NCBI GenBank assembly: GCA_008508345.1
Contig: QNGE01003286.1
Span: 24,298 to 88,297, forward strand
DNA: 64,000 nucleotides
Origin: Paragonimus westermani
Lineage: Eukaryota; Platyhelminthes; Trematoda; Plagiorchiida; Troglotrematidae
Reading direction: 5' to 3'
The position numbers and the translations under genes are program-made. A model generated the notes under the pieces. That model did no database searches and was not told the DNA's origin. It saw only the letters and a list, made by a program, of their open reading frames with translations. Each line of letters starts with the position of its first letter. The stretch's first letter is position 1. Shown piece by piece: positions 1 to 13,390 of the stretch.

Positions 1-3000
1 TGTTTTTGTTACAGTCGCAACTTTATGACTGTATAGTGTACGAAATAAATTCTTGTAAGTTGTGTCTTCTGAATATTCTGGCTAAATACAAAGGAAACGT
101 TTTCATAAATGTGCCATGGCCTGTGTTTGTTGTATTCTAAGTAAACTGTGCATCGAAGTGAGGAGCAACGAAATACTATTCAAGTCATACCAGAAAGTGT
201 ATTTAAATTTCTATATTTTTATTAATAAAGTATAGCACCATAGATGAAACTATTGTCCTAGGGAGGCAATTAAGACAGTCGCTTCCACGAAACGTTCACA
301 GGTGAAAGTTACTCTCATAAACAGCAATAAACATTTATATTTTGCCATTCTGGCCCAATGTTTACATCAAGTGGTTTAGTGAATTCTCCTCACCTGGTTT
401 TTGGAGCGCGTGTTTTGCCTAAACCACTACTGAATCAGGCAAGCGAGTAACATATTCAGGTCTGCCTGACTACGAACCGACATAAACGACCGGTAAAAAC
501 ATGGCCGTCTTCACTCGCCAGTGGATTAAACAAGTGCGTTTACCACTCTTAATCTAAGGGATTATATCAAGGCCCATGGGACGGGAAAAATGGGCAGACC
601 AGCCTCAAGGTGGCTAGAGTGGCCTTGGGCTCGAAACGGCATTGCCGTTTCAGACCGGAAGAATGGGGCTATTGATCAGCGGTGCCTGCCGGGATTTGAA
701 CCACTTATATGTGGTGTTACTGCGATTCTGTGGCGCATGCTGCTATAAATGTTGACACGTGAATAAAAAGATTAGACCTGTTTTATTTGCTGTTGATCAC
801 AGTTGCCTGCGGCTGGCGGTACTGCTCGGGTTGCCCAATGTCTTCCCAACACGAGAGAGAGAGAGCAACTGTTGTGTTAAGCTTAATTGATGATCCAATG
901 ATTAGGTTGCTCCGGTAGTACTGAAAGCACAGGATTGATTGAACACGCGGCGCAGTGCGGTACATGCTTATAAACAGTCTGGATTTTACAGTCGACCAAG
1001 TGGCGAAAAATCTGGACATCGGCTGAAGCTGAATCAGCACAAGAGACAGAACGCCTCAACGCGGTAAATCCTCTACAAACCAAACAAGGAAGCTATGTCG
1101 GAAGATGAGAAAATCTATATTCGGACACAATTTGTCACCTAACACACAACTATTATGTTGGTCTGGGATTCGTCTGTTAAAAATTTAGTTGAATTTCGGG
1201 GTTCACCTGATTCCAAATTGAATACCACTCAAATTCACTCGCAGTCCTTGCATTCAAATGAGCTCTTCGGCCAGCCCATTTCTTAAGTAAGCATCGGAAT
1301 CGAGATTCGCTGTTATTGGAGCTTGTCGGTTGTGCATATTATTGTCCTATCCGGAATTTGCACTCTCAGTCTTCTGTTTGTGAGACCCACACGTTACCCA
1401 CAATGCCAGTAATCTCACTCTGGGTAACACCGATCAGTAACGCCTAAATGCTCCAAAGTGTTGACTGCTGGATAGTCTCGTTCGTAAACACAGTAATCGA
1501 TAAACGTGCAATTAGAAAGTCCTTAGTTAGGTTGAAGACACGGGCTGCCTTAGACCAGGTGAGCCATTTACATGGTTTGAAGTGAATTTCGAGGGCTTAC
1601 ATTATTTCAAGTTGAACACCGAAATCCGGCCAAAGCCCTCGCATACAGATAACCCTTTCGGTTAGCTCAGCTAGTAACTTCAGCAGCACCCATTTCCCCA
1701 TATAACTTTCGTGGAGCTATCGGAAAACACAAGCCTTATTTACAGGCTAACGTTTCGGAGTTATTAGATCTGGTAATCTAGTCTTGCCTGTTGTGATGTC
1801 AACATGTTAATCTTATTACCAGAGAGCAAAGAGTGGTTCAAATCCTGGTCACTGTAAAGATATGTTGTACTGATGAACCGTAACACGATTAAAATCCGAA
1901 GTTAGTTATTGTTTTTGAAGCAGCTAGTTGAAAATTCTATTAGAATATAAATACCTCTGCCGAAGTCAGTTTGGATGAACCACGACCCATCTATTTCAGT
2001 AAGATCGGGTACTCAACCCTCAGAATGCTGAATGTCTTAGTTCAACAAAAGTGTCAGGAGTCATGAGGGGATTGAATACGTCGGTGAACAGTCTGGTAAA
2101 CAAGATGCGTGACAATATTTCAAATTACAATTCAGTTAGCTTCACATTGCGTATCACTATGTTTGATATAACACGATTGTAAAGATGGCTGAATAATGTG
2201 CGTTATTCAGCGCAGGCATTTCACTTAACAATCGGGATGACACATTTGCTTTACTCGATAAGGAAAAGACAAGTTATTCACTTCACGAAGTGAAACAGCG
2301 TTCCGCAAAACACACTAAAGCGGTATCAGTAGTTAACCATTATTCGGATGTTCTGTTGCCGTCCATACTCCACTACTTTCGCTCACACTAACTTTTGTTG
2401 ACAGTGTTTTTAAAGTTTTCAATCAACATAGGCGAACACAGCAAAAGTCCATCACCTTCAGTTTGCCTGCCGTAACCCAAGTTTCCAAAGCATCAGCATC
2501 AACCTGAAATAAAGTGTGTGAATTGAGTACCAATTCGGTTCTTATTTGCTTCTCATTGACAACAGTTGTGGTGTTCCATAAGGATCCTTTACTATGCTAA
2601 TATTGACAATCGGCTGTTTGACCAAGGACCACCACTTATTTGCCTAAAAAAACTTCTCCCCGAAATAATATTTGGAGGCATGTAGATAAAATTGACTTCG
2701 TGGTTCAACACTAATCCAAATAAAACCACTTGCAAGTCTTTTGTGCAAGTCTTGTTGGTTTAAACAAGGATATTCTTCATGGAAGTTAATTAAAGAATAA
2801 CACTACCTTTGTGCAACTCACCGCAGACTTCTTCGATCATCAGATTGGCAAAAACAAACAGTTTCATGCAATGCTGCTGAGTCTAGCCAATCCAGAATAA
2901 ACTCCAGCGCAACGAAGCCTTTCTGAATGTTCAATGTAGCGAAGATATGAAGCTAATGTGATTGATTTGACGTTAGATAGCATCAGGTTAAAAGTTCTAG

Positions 3001-5015
3001 CAACTAATCACAAATGTCCGCGGCTCATCAAGAACTGACTCCAGAAGGGGAGTTTTCTATCTGAGTCTATTCCAGGTTAAACAAATCAATCGAATCCTTG
3101 ACCACAGTTCAATTGTCATTCTTCAACAATAGCGTTGGTGGAAGCTTTTATGGTGATGTAACGTTCTTCAGCTAAAATAATTTATTTGAGTCGGCATAAA
3201 AATATTTGGTGATTTGGTCTATGTACAACAATTCAGAAGATTTGTGTAATTTTCTGAGCACACTGGCTTAAAGCACTGCAAACAGAGGCCCACAGTTGTG
3301 AACTCCTGTAATCTGTTGTTCGAACTCAGCAGCAACCTGTATTTTTTGAGAGGTGACATAAAACCATATTGAAAAAAGGCCCAGAGAGAATTCTGTAACG
3401 AAATACATTCGGAATAGGTTATTACTGAAGTGAGCGCTTTGTGGCAGTGGCTAGTCTTAAAGGTCTACGGATACTTGTTTTGCAAAATAACAATCCTGTA
3501 AGTTACTCGATTGAATTGAATTTCAACCGGGAAATAAAACACTTATTGTAGACAAACTGAGAGAACTTTTGTGCTTGAAAAGATTCAGCTGCACTCAGCC
3601 TGTAACATGGTTCCGGTAGTCAGAAGGAACCGTATGTTCTTACGCAGCGCGTTATTTTACAGTTGGGTTACAAAACAGTTCTAAAGATGGTCTGTTAATC
3701 CTGACCTCTGGTTTCAAGTCCTATGGACACTGAAAAGTACTGTCCATTTTCCCACAAGTTCACTACCCGTCAAAAGAACTAGCATCTGACAATTCCGTTC
3801 TTGGCTTGCACAAACGTTTTCTTTGAAGAACCTACATTACTGATGTTTTCTTATACTTAAAATAATATGTTTCAGACCGACCTATCTATCCATCTGGAAG
3901 GTCAAACGGACAAAAATGATTTTTTTAAACTATATTTTTGAGCTTAGACCAATAGATTCACAAAAAAGCTTCGGAATGGCATTCAGAGACACTTCAAGTC
4001 TAGTGGCACGGAATTCCAAATGTTGCGTTACGCATCATAATATAAAGCTTAATATCCCCTCCGTTAGTTCGACCACTTAATTTTGAACGTAATCACACTA
4101 GTCATGTAGCGGTAAATTCCCTGGTGAAAGCGTAGCCTCCGATCGCCTTAGGTAAACAATCTGACCAGACTCGAGTTTGTTCCTAACAGTAAACCTGAAA
4201 ATCCGACAATGTCTCAGATTTTGGAATTGGGGGGTCAATAAGGGTATTTTGTATTCACGTCAGAGATTCAGTAAGTATCCAGTTAAGCTACACCTATCTT
4301 ACGTCTAGGTTCTGCACGCAAACCGGCTATCGCTGCACTGAAAGCGAAATGAATATTACGGAAATAAATATAGACTTGAGGAAGCTAATCATCGTTCGAT
4401 TGAGTGACCTCGATTTCACGCTTCGTCATGATTACCTTGGAGCAAACGCTTTGCACGCTGATGGAACACAATTTAAAAATCAGCTGATAACAAAAAGTAA
4501 CGCAAATGTCGACTAGCAGAATTAATTTGAAAAGAAGGTCAAAACTTATCATTCATACAATTCCAATGTTCAACAGTCGCCTTAATATATTTCAGCATTA
4601 ACTCTAATAAATCCTGTCTGAGAAATCACTCCCCCCCGGGTCAGTTGATAGGTTTCATATAACAGACATTTGGGTGGGTAACTTAGTCCAGATGTAAAAT
4701 TTCTGCGCTCCCGGCGCAGACGCGTAATTCAGCTGGCAGAGCACGTGCCACGTTTGTGCACGGCAATTCTGTCGCTTGTTTAAATCAAGATGAAGCTCAC
4801 TTTTTTGCAATGAGATATTTATAAACCTGTCACATTATTTATCAATGAGTTTAGAACAACTGTTTTGATTCCACGGTCAGATTGCAACCGAGTGTTTTTG
4901 TCCTCTTCACCTGAATGTTCCATTTTCCTCAGACCAAGTGATCAATGTTACCCCCACCTACCCACAGACCTGCCATTGACTCGTTTTTTCTCTTTGTGTT
5001 TTCTCTTCGTTTCAG
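1..5015. other. Non-coding flank or intron upstream of the first visible exon
   Basis: I find no supportable exon here. Because the exon at 5016 begins in the middle of a codon (phase 1), this stretch should be intron sequence, at least near its right end. It has a short GA run at about 851-866, isolated B-box-like words at about 686-700 (minus strand) and 1838-1852, and one tRNA-like segment near 4720. The remainder shows nothing I recognise. Confidence 0.5.
4715..4785 (+). repeat. tRNA-like segment, possible SINE head
   Basis: The segment carries an A-box-like word (TAATTCAGCTGGCAGAGC) followed about 45 bases later by TTGTTTAAATCAAG, a weak match to a B box. Order and spacing fit a tRNA or a tRNA-derived SINE head. 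I cannot close the acceptor or anticodon stems, so this is not a functional tRNA. It differs from the main SINE family of this window. Confidence 0.3.
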
Positions 5016-5122
5016 ATAATGTCCTAATCAATGTACAATTGGAATTACACGTTCCTTTGTTCTTCAGCACATGGATGACACGAACACGCAACCATGGTGT
5101 GCTTGAAACTCGGATGCCATTT
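5016..5122 (+). CDS. M13 peptidase-like gene, visible exon 1 (internal exon)
   Basis: This exon follows a long pyrimidine tract ending in TTCGTTTCAG and is followed by GTAAGT, a consensus donor. It begins with two bases that finish a split codon and ends on a codon boundary, giving about 35 residues. The product contains INVQLELHVPLFFSTWM and then a basic TRTRNHG stretch. In M13 peptidases this position holds the segment before the QPxLGLP motif, where an LF-S-x-x-V-x-x-D pattern is usual. Here the acidic position is not conserved. The reading frame stays open through the acceptor into the intron, so the start is set by the splice site and not by a stop codon. The preceding exon must end with one base of a codon and was not found in this window. 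Confidence 0.6.
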
Positions 5123-5844
5123 GTAAGTTTTATTCCTGTTTCTGTCATTCACGAACGCACTTTCCACCACACAAAACAACATACAACTGTAACGCGTGTA
5201 TGCTGAAGTATACAGACCAACAAGTTTAGGCACAATTGTCTTGCATACAAGTTTCACAAACAAAAACCGTTTCTGTTTTAATGGGTAACACTGATGTAAA
5301 TGAGGATGTTCAAACTTAATCGATACTCCTCTTACCGGTACAGACTGAGTTAGGCGTGCCTCACAGCGACAAGAACACACCAATAATTCCTGATGAGTTC
5401 GCTACAACCGGTTTGTGAAGGTTGGGTTGATTGACAACATGATAGAATATGATCCAAAGTAGCTCGCATTCATTAGATTGAAAGAACAGGAATTTATCTC
5501 ATCAGCATTCTATTTGTTACCCAGAAGATCCCAATATATTACAAACGTTAGAATAGAAAAAAGTTGGGATAAACACAAAACTTATGCTTCTGAAGCCCAA
5601 ACAGAGCATAGTGGCTGGGGCAAATAAGTGACAAGGCGTAACGAAAGTAGGAGTGCACACCCGCAAAACCTGAAAACTTGGATGTACTAGTGGGAGTTTG
5701 AGGTCACCAGTATGGGTGTTTCTAGCTTTTTAATAACGACAGTGATGTTGTCACAAATACTTAGGTTGTCATAGGTTGAACGTCACTAAACTAATTGCGG
5801 TTCTCGCATTTCCATAGCTTTTCAGTCATCCCATTTTAAAAAGA

Positions 5845-6085
5845 ACCACTCACTCTCATTAGAGCTCTTCAGTAATGTATACCCTCGCCGTGGTCGGGAC
5901 TAGAACTCCGGCCGCACTTTCATGAGGCAACCATGTTGACCACTGGGCCAATGACTTCATACTGAGTGCAGCCGAATTACCATATCTGAACGCTAAATCT
6001 CATTTGCTTGTAAGTAGTGATCAGCCTATCTGATCGTCTCGACATGAGACACAGAAACTATCCCATTAACTTCATCGGTAGTCGT
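5845..6085 (-). repeat. tRNA-derived SINE copy 1
   Basis: Read on the minus strand, this copy runs from a 5' region with a TTAATGGGATAG word, through GGTAATTCGGCTGCACTCAG and an A-box-like GGCCCAGTGGTCAACATGGT, to a B-box-like CCGGAGTTCTAGTCCCGACC. A conserved tail with GAAGAGCTCTAATGAGAGTG follows. The same order occurs in the copies near 13.2, 27.3, 27.5 and 44.2 kb, which establishes the family by internal comparison. It would be copied by LINE machinery supplied in trans. No target-site duplication was identified. Confidence 0.7.
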
Positions 6086-6954
6086 ACGATTTGAACTTCT
6101 CTCTGAGTTGAAAGCACAGATATCCCTGATTTGTTGAACAGCATTTTGATTACTGGTGTGTCTTGGTGTCGCTGGTGTCGGCCGTGAAATTAATGCGCAA
6201 CAATGATTAGCCCTAGCACGCTTGAACGTCGGAGCTACAGTTCCTATTGGGGGAGAGCTACGTGAGAAGTCTATTCGAATGTGGAATCGCCGATGGTGTC
6301 TGGGCTGTGGCTAGGTTATGCCGGCCAAACCTCCGTTGAAGAATGAGAAGTTCAAGTTCTTCGACTAAAAGTCATCCCCACTCTCTTGCGTAATTCCATC
6401 GAGTGCTCCGGTCTTAATACTCAAATCCCCGACTAATGGTCGGTAATCTAACACACCATCTAGCGACGCCAATGAGATTGGAGAATCCGACCTGTCTCGG
6501 AAGTTTCAACGACGGGGATGAAAGCTGGCGTTGACAATATGGTTACTGTCTTCTGTCAAGACGACCAATTTGAGTGGACGAACGTATTGATAAGTTCATC
6601 AGTGATTTTCGGAAGGTTACCGCTAATCATAATCGACAGCTCCAACAAATCAGTATGTCAGCTCAGTGATCAATCTGGATGGCACGCTGGCGTAGTATCG
6701 GATTTTGTTATAACGAACACCTCAATGAGACACATCGTTCAAGTTCCTCACCCGTTGAAATAAACGCGATAAAAGAGGAGCCGAATAGACCGATAGGAAA
6801 ATTGGGGCGTCCCCGCTGATGGTAATTCTTTATTTTGGTAAAGCACGTTGCCTATAAAATAACCGGTGAATACTCGATAAACCTGAAATTTGCCAGATGT
6901 CACAAGTTCTGCTTTAGATTTCGTTTGGGAAGGGAACGACTTTTAACTACCAAT

Positions 6955-7040
6955 TGTGTCTGAACGTTCAGATGTGGCATTTCGGTCGTGCCTAGTGGCC
7001 GGCCCGTGGTACAGCGGTCAACAGATTGACATTTTGCCTG
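6955..7040 (+). repeat. Partial SINE copy 2
   Basis: Only the head of the family is present. The word TTCGGTCGTGCCTAGTG is followed by CGTGGTACAGCGGTCAAC, the A-box region. Similarity is lost about 20 bases after that, before the B box. The copy is truncated or has been overwritten downstream. Confidence 0.55.
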
Positions 7041-7758
7041 TGAAAATAGTTGCCCCCCTATGTTGTCTACTTAATTCAGCCTGTCGTATATCTTATTGTT
7101 ATTTTGAACATCACCAGAATAGATAGAGAAAACTTCAGTTAGTCAGGTTTGCAATTGTCCAGTGTCGAAGTTAGTAAGTGGGATTGACCCGTTAATGGGA
7201 ACAATGGTGCAGCTGATCGATGTGATTCGGCTCTTTCAATAGCAAGAAACGGTTTTTGGGTCTATATGAGTTGTACAAGAACATTGTAGCAAGGCCCGAT
7301 GTTTTTATCCACATGTTTTGAGAAAACCTGCTTGCCCAGGCACACCTAACCTGTGCTGTTATCATCGCTTGAACTCATTATGCTATTGGGCTTTTATCGC
7401 GTATACTGTAAGCCATGGACAACGCACTGTGTTGTTTACTAATAAACGGCTCTTAACTAAATGTTCGTCAGCTAACAACTTACAATACACGATCAATTAT
7501 AAACAGACAGATTACTGAACTGCACATCGTTTAGCAGAATGAACACACCCAGTACACATAAATGACACGGTAGGTAGAAATATCTTCAGCTTGCAAGCAG
7601 CAGGTCGTCTTGAGTCAGTATATCACGAGCTAATCAGTTTTGCCTTCAATATATCGATTTACCTGAATTGCATTGATTGAACATCGGCGAATAAGAGTCA
7701 TGTAGTACGGTTTTGTGTGGATTGAAGTGAAAAAATGGACACAACATAACTCCTGCAG

Positions 7759-7933
7759 AAGACTCCACACAACCGTTCGTGAAGTGGAATATCAACTGGA
7801 AGCCCTCTCCAAGGCTCTGGTAACCCAAACGAAGTCCGAAAGATTTCGGGATCTAACAGGGAGACACCATATTTACAGAAAGATACAGTGTGCAAAGCGG
7901 CTACTTTCACTGACTTCTGAGCAGAATTTGTAG
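7759..7933 (+). CDS. Doubtful terminal exon or chance ORF, charged and helix-prone
   Basis: An acceptor-like CTCCTGCAG precedes an ORF of about 58 residues that includes VREVEYQLEALSKAL and CAKRLLSLTSEQ, then a TAG stop. A GTAACC at 7812 could instead serve as a donor, leaving a 53-base exon. The composition (Glu, Lys, Leu, Arg) suggests an amphipathic helix. It lies inside intron 1 of the M13-like gene, and including it would break the phase chain of that gene. It is either an exon of an unseen nested gene or chance. I do not recognise it. Confidence 0.2.
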
Positions 7934-10900
7934 CGAATAATTGAAATAATTAAACTACTGAGAAAATACAAACCACTGTTGCATTCTGGTATAAAGTTCC
8001 GCCAGTTTTAGTCATGCTAAATCTGTAACTGATTCCGCAGGGGGCAACGAACAGTGGTCTAAAAATTAACAAGGCACTAAACAGCCGCCAATTAATATAT
8101 TCTCGAAGTCAGACCGAATTGCTGTTGAACATAACCGTTTTTGCGGGATCTTTGGCAACTTTAAGTATACGGTTCTGGTTATACCGAAGAATCAAGACTT
8201 TTAACCCTGTGTTCCGGATGGATTGGATACTTTATCATGGGTTTCGTTCATCGCTGTCAGCACGCATCCCTGGTGATTCCAACTGCGTCTCCGATCACGT
8301 GTGCAAATATTGCTTGATATTGGTGGCTATTTACACAGCCCACGCTAGAGTCTAACGAAGAACCTACAAGGTTATGAAATCAGGTGTAGTGAGTTTTATA
8401 ATGACATCGTCCCCTCCACTACAGAAGACCAGTCGCTGTCACATCCCACTGGTGGGTGAACCTCAGGTAGCTGCCGTAACAAAATCAAAGCACCACTTTA
8501 TCAAGAATAACTAAAAGGTCTGCGTTCCTAGTGGGTCTTTGTTTTTACGCGTAGAATTGGTTTATTTTCCACTCTTGGTGAGAACGAAAGAAGTATTTAT
8601 CAGAGGAACAACGGTATTAGCAAAACATTAACCATAATTCAACTGCTCACAACGATTTTCCCACCGGTTATACATCAGCCCCCCAATCCATGATATGCTA
8701 AGTCCAGAACATCAAGAGGTCATAATAATGGATTAACCCGCCACGCTCAAAGTCGTTGGTCAACGATGCTCTATTCATAGGTTGGTAAAAGAAACGGCGA
8801 TTTCGGTAATTTTTAAGAAGCTTCCGAGCGATTTGTTTCGGTGGCTGACGTCCACTAAGCATATTTGGGCAACTTTTGAAAATTTGGAGCATTGCACCCT
8901 AAACCTGGCTTCATACTTGAAATCCGCATTTGTGATTTTCCCATCCTAAGAAAAACGTAACACACTTTACATCCTCCAGTTCAATTCAAGTCAGTTTTCA
9001 ACGTAAAAGTCTGATTGCCCAATGCAAATTCACTGAAAAAACTGTTTGCCTACGAATTGGTGTGAATAAACTTGGCACCATCAAAGAAGTCAATTGTAAA
9101 AAAATGAATGCTTCAGTAACATCAGACTGTGGGGCGGGATTTCCCTTGAAACGGTGAACTTTGAAACAAAGTTGAGTTTATCTACGTTGCATAAGGAAAT
9201 TAGTCATTCGGCCCTATCGGATGTATCAGTCACTGATTGATCCACGATACTAGCACTATTTTCGTACACACTAATATCAACCAAATGGCTAACCATCGAA
9301 TAACCCCTGATCCCGCGACAACCATTAGACCATTCTCAATAAGGAGTATTCTTTTACCGATTCACTGTACTTCAAAATGAGATTTTAAAACCTTGTCGAC
9401 GTTAGAGTTAACTGAGCAGTCACGTTGAACGTCATGATAAGCTCGAATAAGCCGTGGTTTTCTGCAGAACTACTGTGGCTGAAGGTTTAGATGTGAACTT
9501 ACTGGAGTAGGGGGTGAATATTTCCTCCTTGAAAGTATCGCATGTGTAACTACCCCATCAGTGAGGAAAGTGTTAGTAGCTCTTGATGGAATCTTAACAG
9601 CAGGCGATTCCCCCGTTAGGCGTTTTCTTTCAAACCGACTACAGATAAGACCAAAATCATGAACAATAGTTCATTGTGCTCATTGTGTTTACCAGGATTC
9701 GAGTGCAGTCCGTCTGTCTGTTACAGCACCGTCGAGAATGCCGAAAGTACGTCACAAGGACGGTATTTCCAAAAACTTCATACAATTTCGCAGCCTTCCG
9801 ATTTTGAAAACGGAAACGCATTAGAAAGTTTTGTTTTTGACATCTTTCTTGATTTCATTGCATTGATCTGATCTGATCATTCTATTTGTCAAACTTTCAG
9901 TTGATTTGTTGAATTTATGGGTATGCAATATTGACCTCTGTTGCACATTTGCTATAAGGAAGCATTATTGGGTTAATACTCTAAAGACAAAAAATCACAA
10001 GTGAGCGCCGAAATCTTCCACTGAAATGCTTTAAAATGTGTCTGTAAATAACGTGAGGGAGATGCACTTTCAAGTCAATAATTCATGCTCTATTTTCAGA
10101 CTTATTTTTAACGTAAAACCCCCCATATGTTAAGTCAAATCAACCATGAAATTTAGAAGTGAAACGTTGATTAACATTTGCCAGTGGAGTTTGTGCAGCC
10201 GTTGTGCTTGAATGTAGCCGATAAATCGGCTTTGGTTAAAATCTTTTCTAACATTTAAACTGCTTCCAAAAATGGTGTATTACTTTTGAAGGTTTGGTAT
10301 GAGCAAATTAATCCGTCAAAAAGTGTGATGTCCGTGTTTGAGGTGCATCAAACATTTTACTGTTGTTCTCAAATCTGTTTGAAATTTTACATACAGATAA
10401 CCATGAGATACCGAAGATAACCATTCGTATATTTTTTCTCAGGCTGCAATAAAAATGCGACAGAAGTCTATCCATGTTTACATTCAAAGCCGTTGAACAT
10501 GAGAACAACTGCAGTTAAAGTATTGTTTTTCTAACTCAGCCTACCTTCAGTTTTTGTATCATTGGTCTATTTGTTAAATTATGGGCGGAAGAGAAAAGTA
10601 AGACCGGCTTTCAGTATTCCAGAAACTTAGACGAAATGAGGACAATGTTGTGTCTGAGTGAAATACAGCAATAGGACAAGTTATTGTTGGGTGGAACGTA
10701 TAGGCAGGGAAGATGCGGACCACCGTAAAAACTTACCATTCTCATTATTCATTGTTAGTATCTTAAGATCTAGTTAGCGGTGGATAGTTGTTAGGCTATA
10801 CATAGTGAAAGGCCTGTATTTTGAAAGATTGTATAATGGAAAAAGTGTTCCCACGACGTACATTTTCGGGAGATTCTGAACACAGTTTTCATAAATGAAA

Positions 10901-13042
10901 CTACCAAAGAGAGAAAGTAAACAAGAGCCAATTGCTGAGTTGGTATTTACGTTGCTGAGCAAAGGACAGACAAGTGAGGTTGACTCCGTATGACAAATTC
11001 GGACCTGGCGGTAAAAATAGCTGTTATTCGCTATACTTCCAAATATGAACCGTTCGAAATCCACATAATAGCGAACTAGAATACAGTTGTTCTTATTAGT
11101 TCTATTGCTCATTTCTGAACACCAACTGACTGTTTGACCCTAGAGTCGTAACCCTGATCCTTACAATCAACATTCCACTTGACTGAGGACACTGCCGGAG
11201 AATTCGGTAAGTCCACCTACAAAGACCTGAAAATTGGCGTTCGACCGGATTGCGTAAGACAACTTAACGAGTTGAGATTGTGTTACAGGCTGAAAGGTGG
11301 AAGTGCATGCATGTAAACACTCATCGTTTATTGATTCGACGAAGACATACGAACACTGTGGAGTTCTATGAATATTACGTTCTGCAATATATTATTCATA
11401 GAAGCCACCAACCAATATGTATTATAACAGTTTTAACCCCACACATTTTTATCATCGGAGGGGTCCGTGTTTTACAGTTTACAAAACGTTCACAGCAGAT
11501 TGTTACGGACACCTGATGACGGCCTGTCCTTGTTTACAGTTATGCTCACAGTGAAATCACTTAAGATGATTCACATCTTGAGTTTTAAACATCAGTTCCG
11601 TAATCAATTTTTCGTTTATTAAAACTTTACTCATATCACCTTTTCTGACTCAGTACTTCGCCGGATACATGGGTTCAGTTCGCATTCTAAAGAGGGTTGA
11701 AGAGTTGTCCAGATAGTTAAGATGTAAAATTTTACCACAGAGGACCAGGGACATTCTTATTAATTGCGCGAGTGACTAAGCAAATAAAACGTGAATATTC
11801 ACCGGTTTTATTAAATAGACTAAAGATGGAAGGCGTATATCATGCGATTTTAACACTTCGTTTATTCTTTTCAGTCACGACCGTAAGACATAAGAATACA
11901 TGGGACATGCACACCGCAAAAACAACAGAAACAGTCGGTGACTGGGTTTGCATGAAACAAGGACTGTCATCATCAACGATTGCTCACTAGCACTGGAAAC
12001 GGGCTGGCGGGGTCAATGACGTGACCTGTTTTCATGATTTGATTTGCCATAGTTGAGTTTCGGCTCAGCCGGTCCGTTGCCATTTCCTATTGTGCTTTTA
12101 TTCGCACCGAACACTTAGACGTATGTTCAGCTATTCTTTATCGTAGTCACCGATCTGTTCTACCGATATAGGCGTCACTGCAACTGCAAGTGAACCGACA
12201 GATTACAAGTGAAACAGAACAATTCCATGGGTCACGTTCGTGGACAACCTCAGCGACGCTGCTAGCTGTGAGTAGCAACTGCAAGTCATAGCTGTCAGCT
12301 ACCCTATGCCTTTCAATGTGACAACTAACAGACTTGATATGGTTTGTTTGCTATTTGCGAATGACTCACAAAATATGCTTCCTCTCATCATCTGTCGAGC
12401 TGGACGATGATGGGGAAAATGTTTTGTAGCATATGACTGATTCACTGACGTTGGTGTTGTTCCTGCGACAATAATAATTGTGGATCATATGACCCAGGTT
12501 TATAATCTAGGCAGTCCTTAACTGTGGCTAGAAAACGAACCACAAAGTTAGAATCGACGAGAAAGCGGATCACTGAAACGCGGGAGCAGATTACAATGGA
12601 ATCAAGCAACACATCTGGAATGTAGCCTTTTCTTGTAGGCAGTTTTGATGGCTCCGGTCGCTAGGCTTCATGACACCGCTGGAAACTGAAGTATTTACAA
12701 AGAGCTGGGATAAGTTATAACAGAAAGAATATATTACTTTATATTTCAAAACTGAAAGTGAAATCCTCCAGTGATCTGCAGCCAAATCAAACAACGAATA
12801 TGAACGAAGATCTCTGGCAAAGTTTATCGAAAAGTAAGGAGATTTCTTCCTTTTAAGGTAGGCCTACGCTTTGCTAATCGTGTGACCGAATAATTCTGAT
12901 ATGTCTGTTTATCAGGTGACTAGGCGTATTATTTAGGGGATATCTATATAGACGACAAAATATCTCTGAGAAGTTTCAGTTACACAACCCTCGGCGAACT
13001 CCCTTGTAGATCGAAGGGAAATGAGCCTATAAACTTTTTTCA

Positions 13043-13390
13043 CGTCGAACATCACTCACATTTGATCGCAAAGTTCGCATTCAAATAGACTTTCCAACCA
13101 GCAGTTTTCGAAAGGAAGCACCAGACTGGAGTTTCGCTCTCATTTGAGCTCATCAGTAGTGCATATCCTTGCCACGGCCGGGATTTGAACTCCGGCCATT
13201 CCAGTCATGAGGCAACCGTGTTGACCCTGCGCAATTAACCTCACATTAGGCACGATCGAATTATCAAATATGCATGCGCAACCATCTTCGCTTGTGAACA
13301 ATGATCAAGGAGCCCGATCGTCTTGAGAGGAGACAAAGTACCTGTCCTGTTAACTCCGATCGATGACCCTGTGATTAGGACTTCCTAGAC
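13043..13390 (-). repeat. tRNA-derived SINE copy 3, the most complete
   Basis: On the minus strand this copy shows, in order, an upstream block (GGAGTTAACAGGACAGG), GATAATTCGATCGTGCC, the A-box region, and a very clear B-box-like CCGGAGTTCAAATCCCGGCC. These are followed by GATGAGCTCAAATGAGAG and a tail containing TTTGCGATCAAATGTGAGTG. The B box closely fits GGTTCRANNCC. Total length is about 350 bases. The upstream block is shared with copies 1 and 6, so it belongs to the element rather than to flanking DNA. Confidence 0.75.

Noticed and set aside
686..700. B-box-like word on the minus strand that looked like a tRNA T-arm
   Set aside because: No cloverleaf or clear A box could be placed around it. 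It may be old SINE debris but cannot be supported as a tRNA.
1655..1855. A-box-like TTAGCTCAGCTAG and a B-box-like GGTTCAAATCC 180 bases apart
   Set aside because: The spacing is far too long for a tRNA or a SINE head, and no stems form.
7759..7933. Inclusion of this ORF as an exon of the M13-like gene
   Set aside because: It lies between exons that already join in phase and in domain order. Adding it would introduce a stop and break colinearity.
10774..11112. 112-codon minus-strand ORF
   Set aside because: There are no motifs, splice context or repeat relation. This length is expected by chance in 64 kb of AT-rich DNA.
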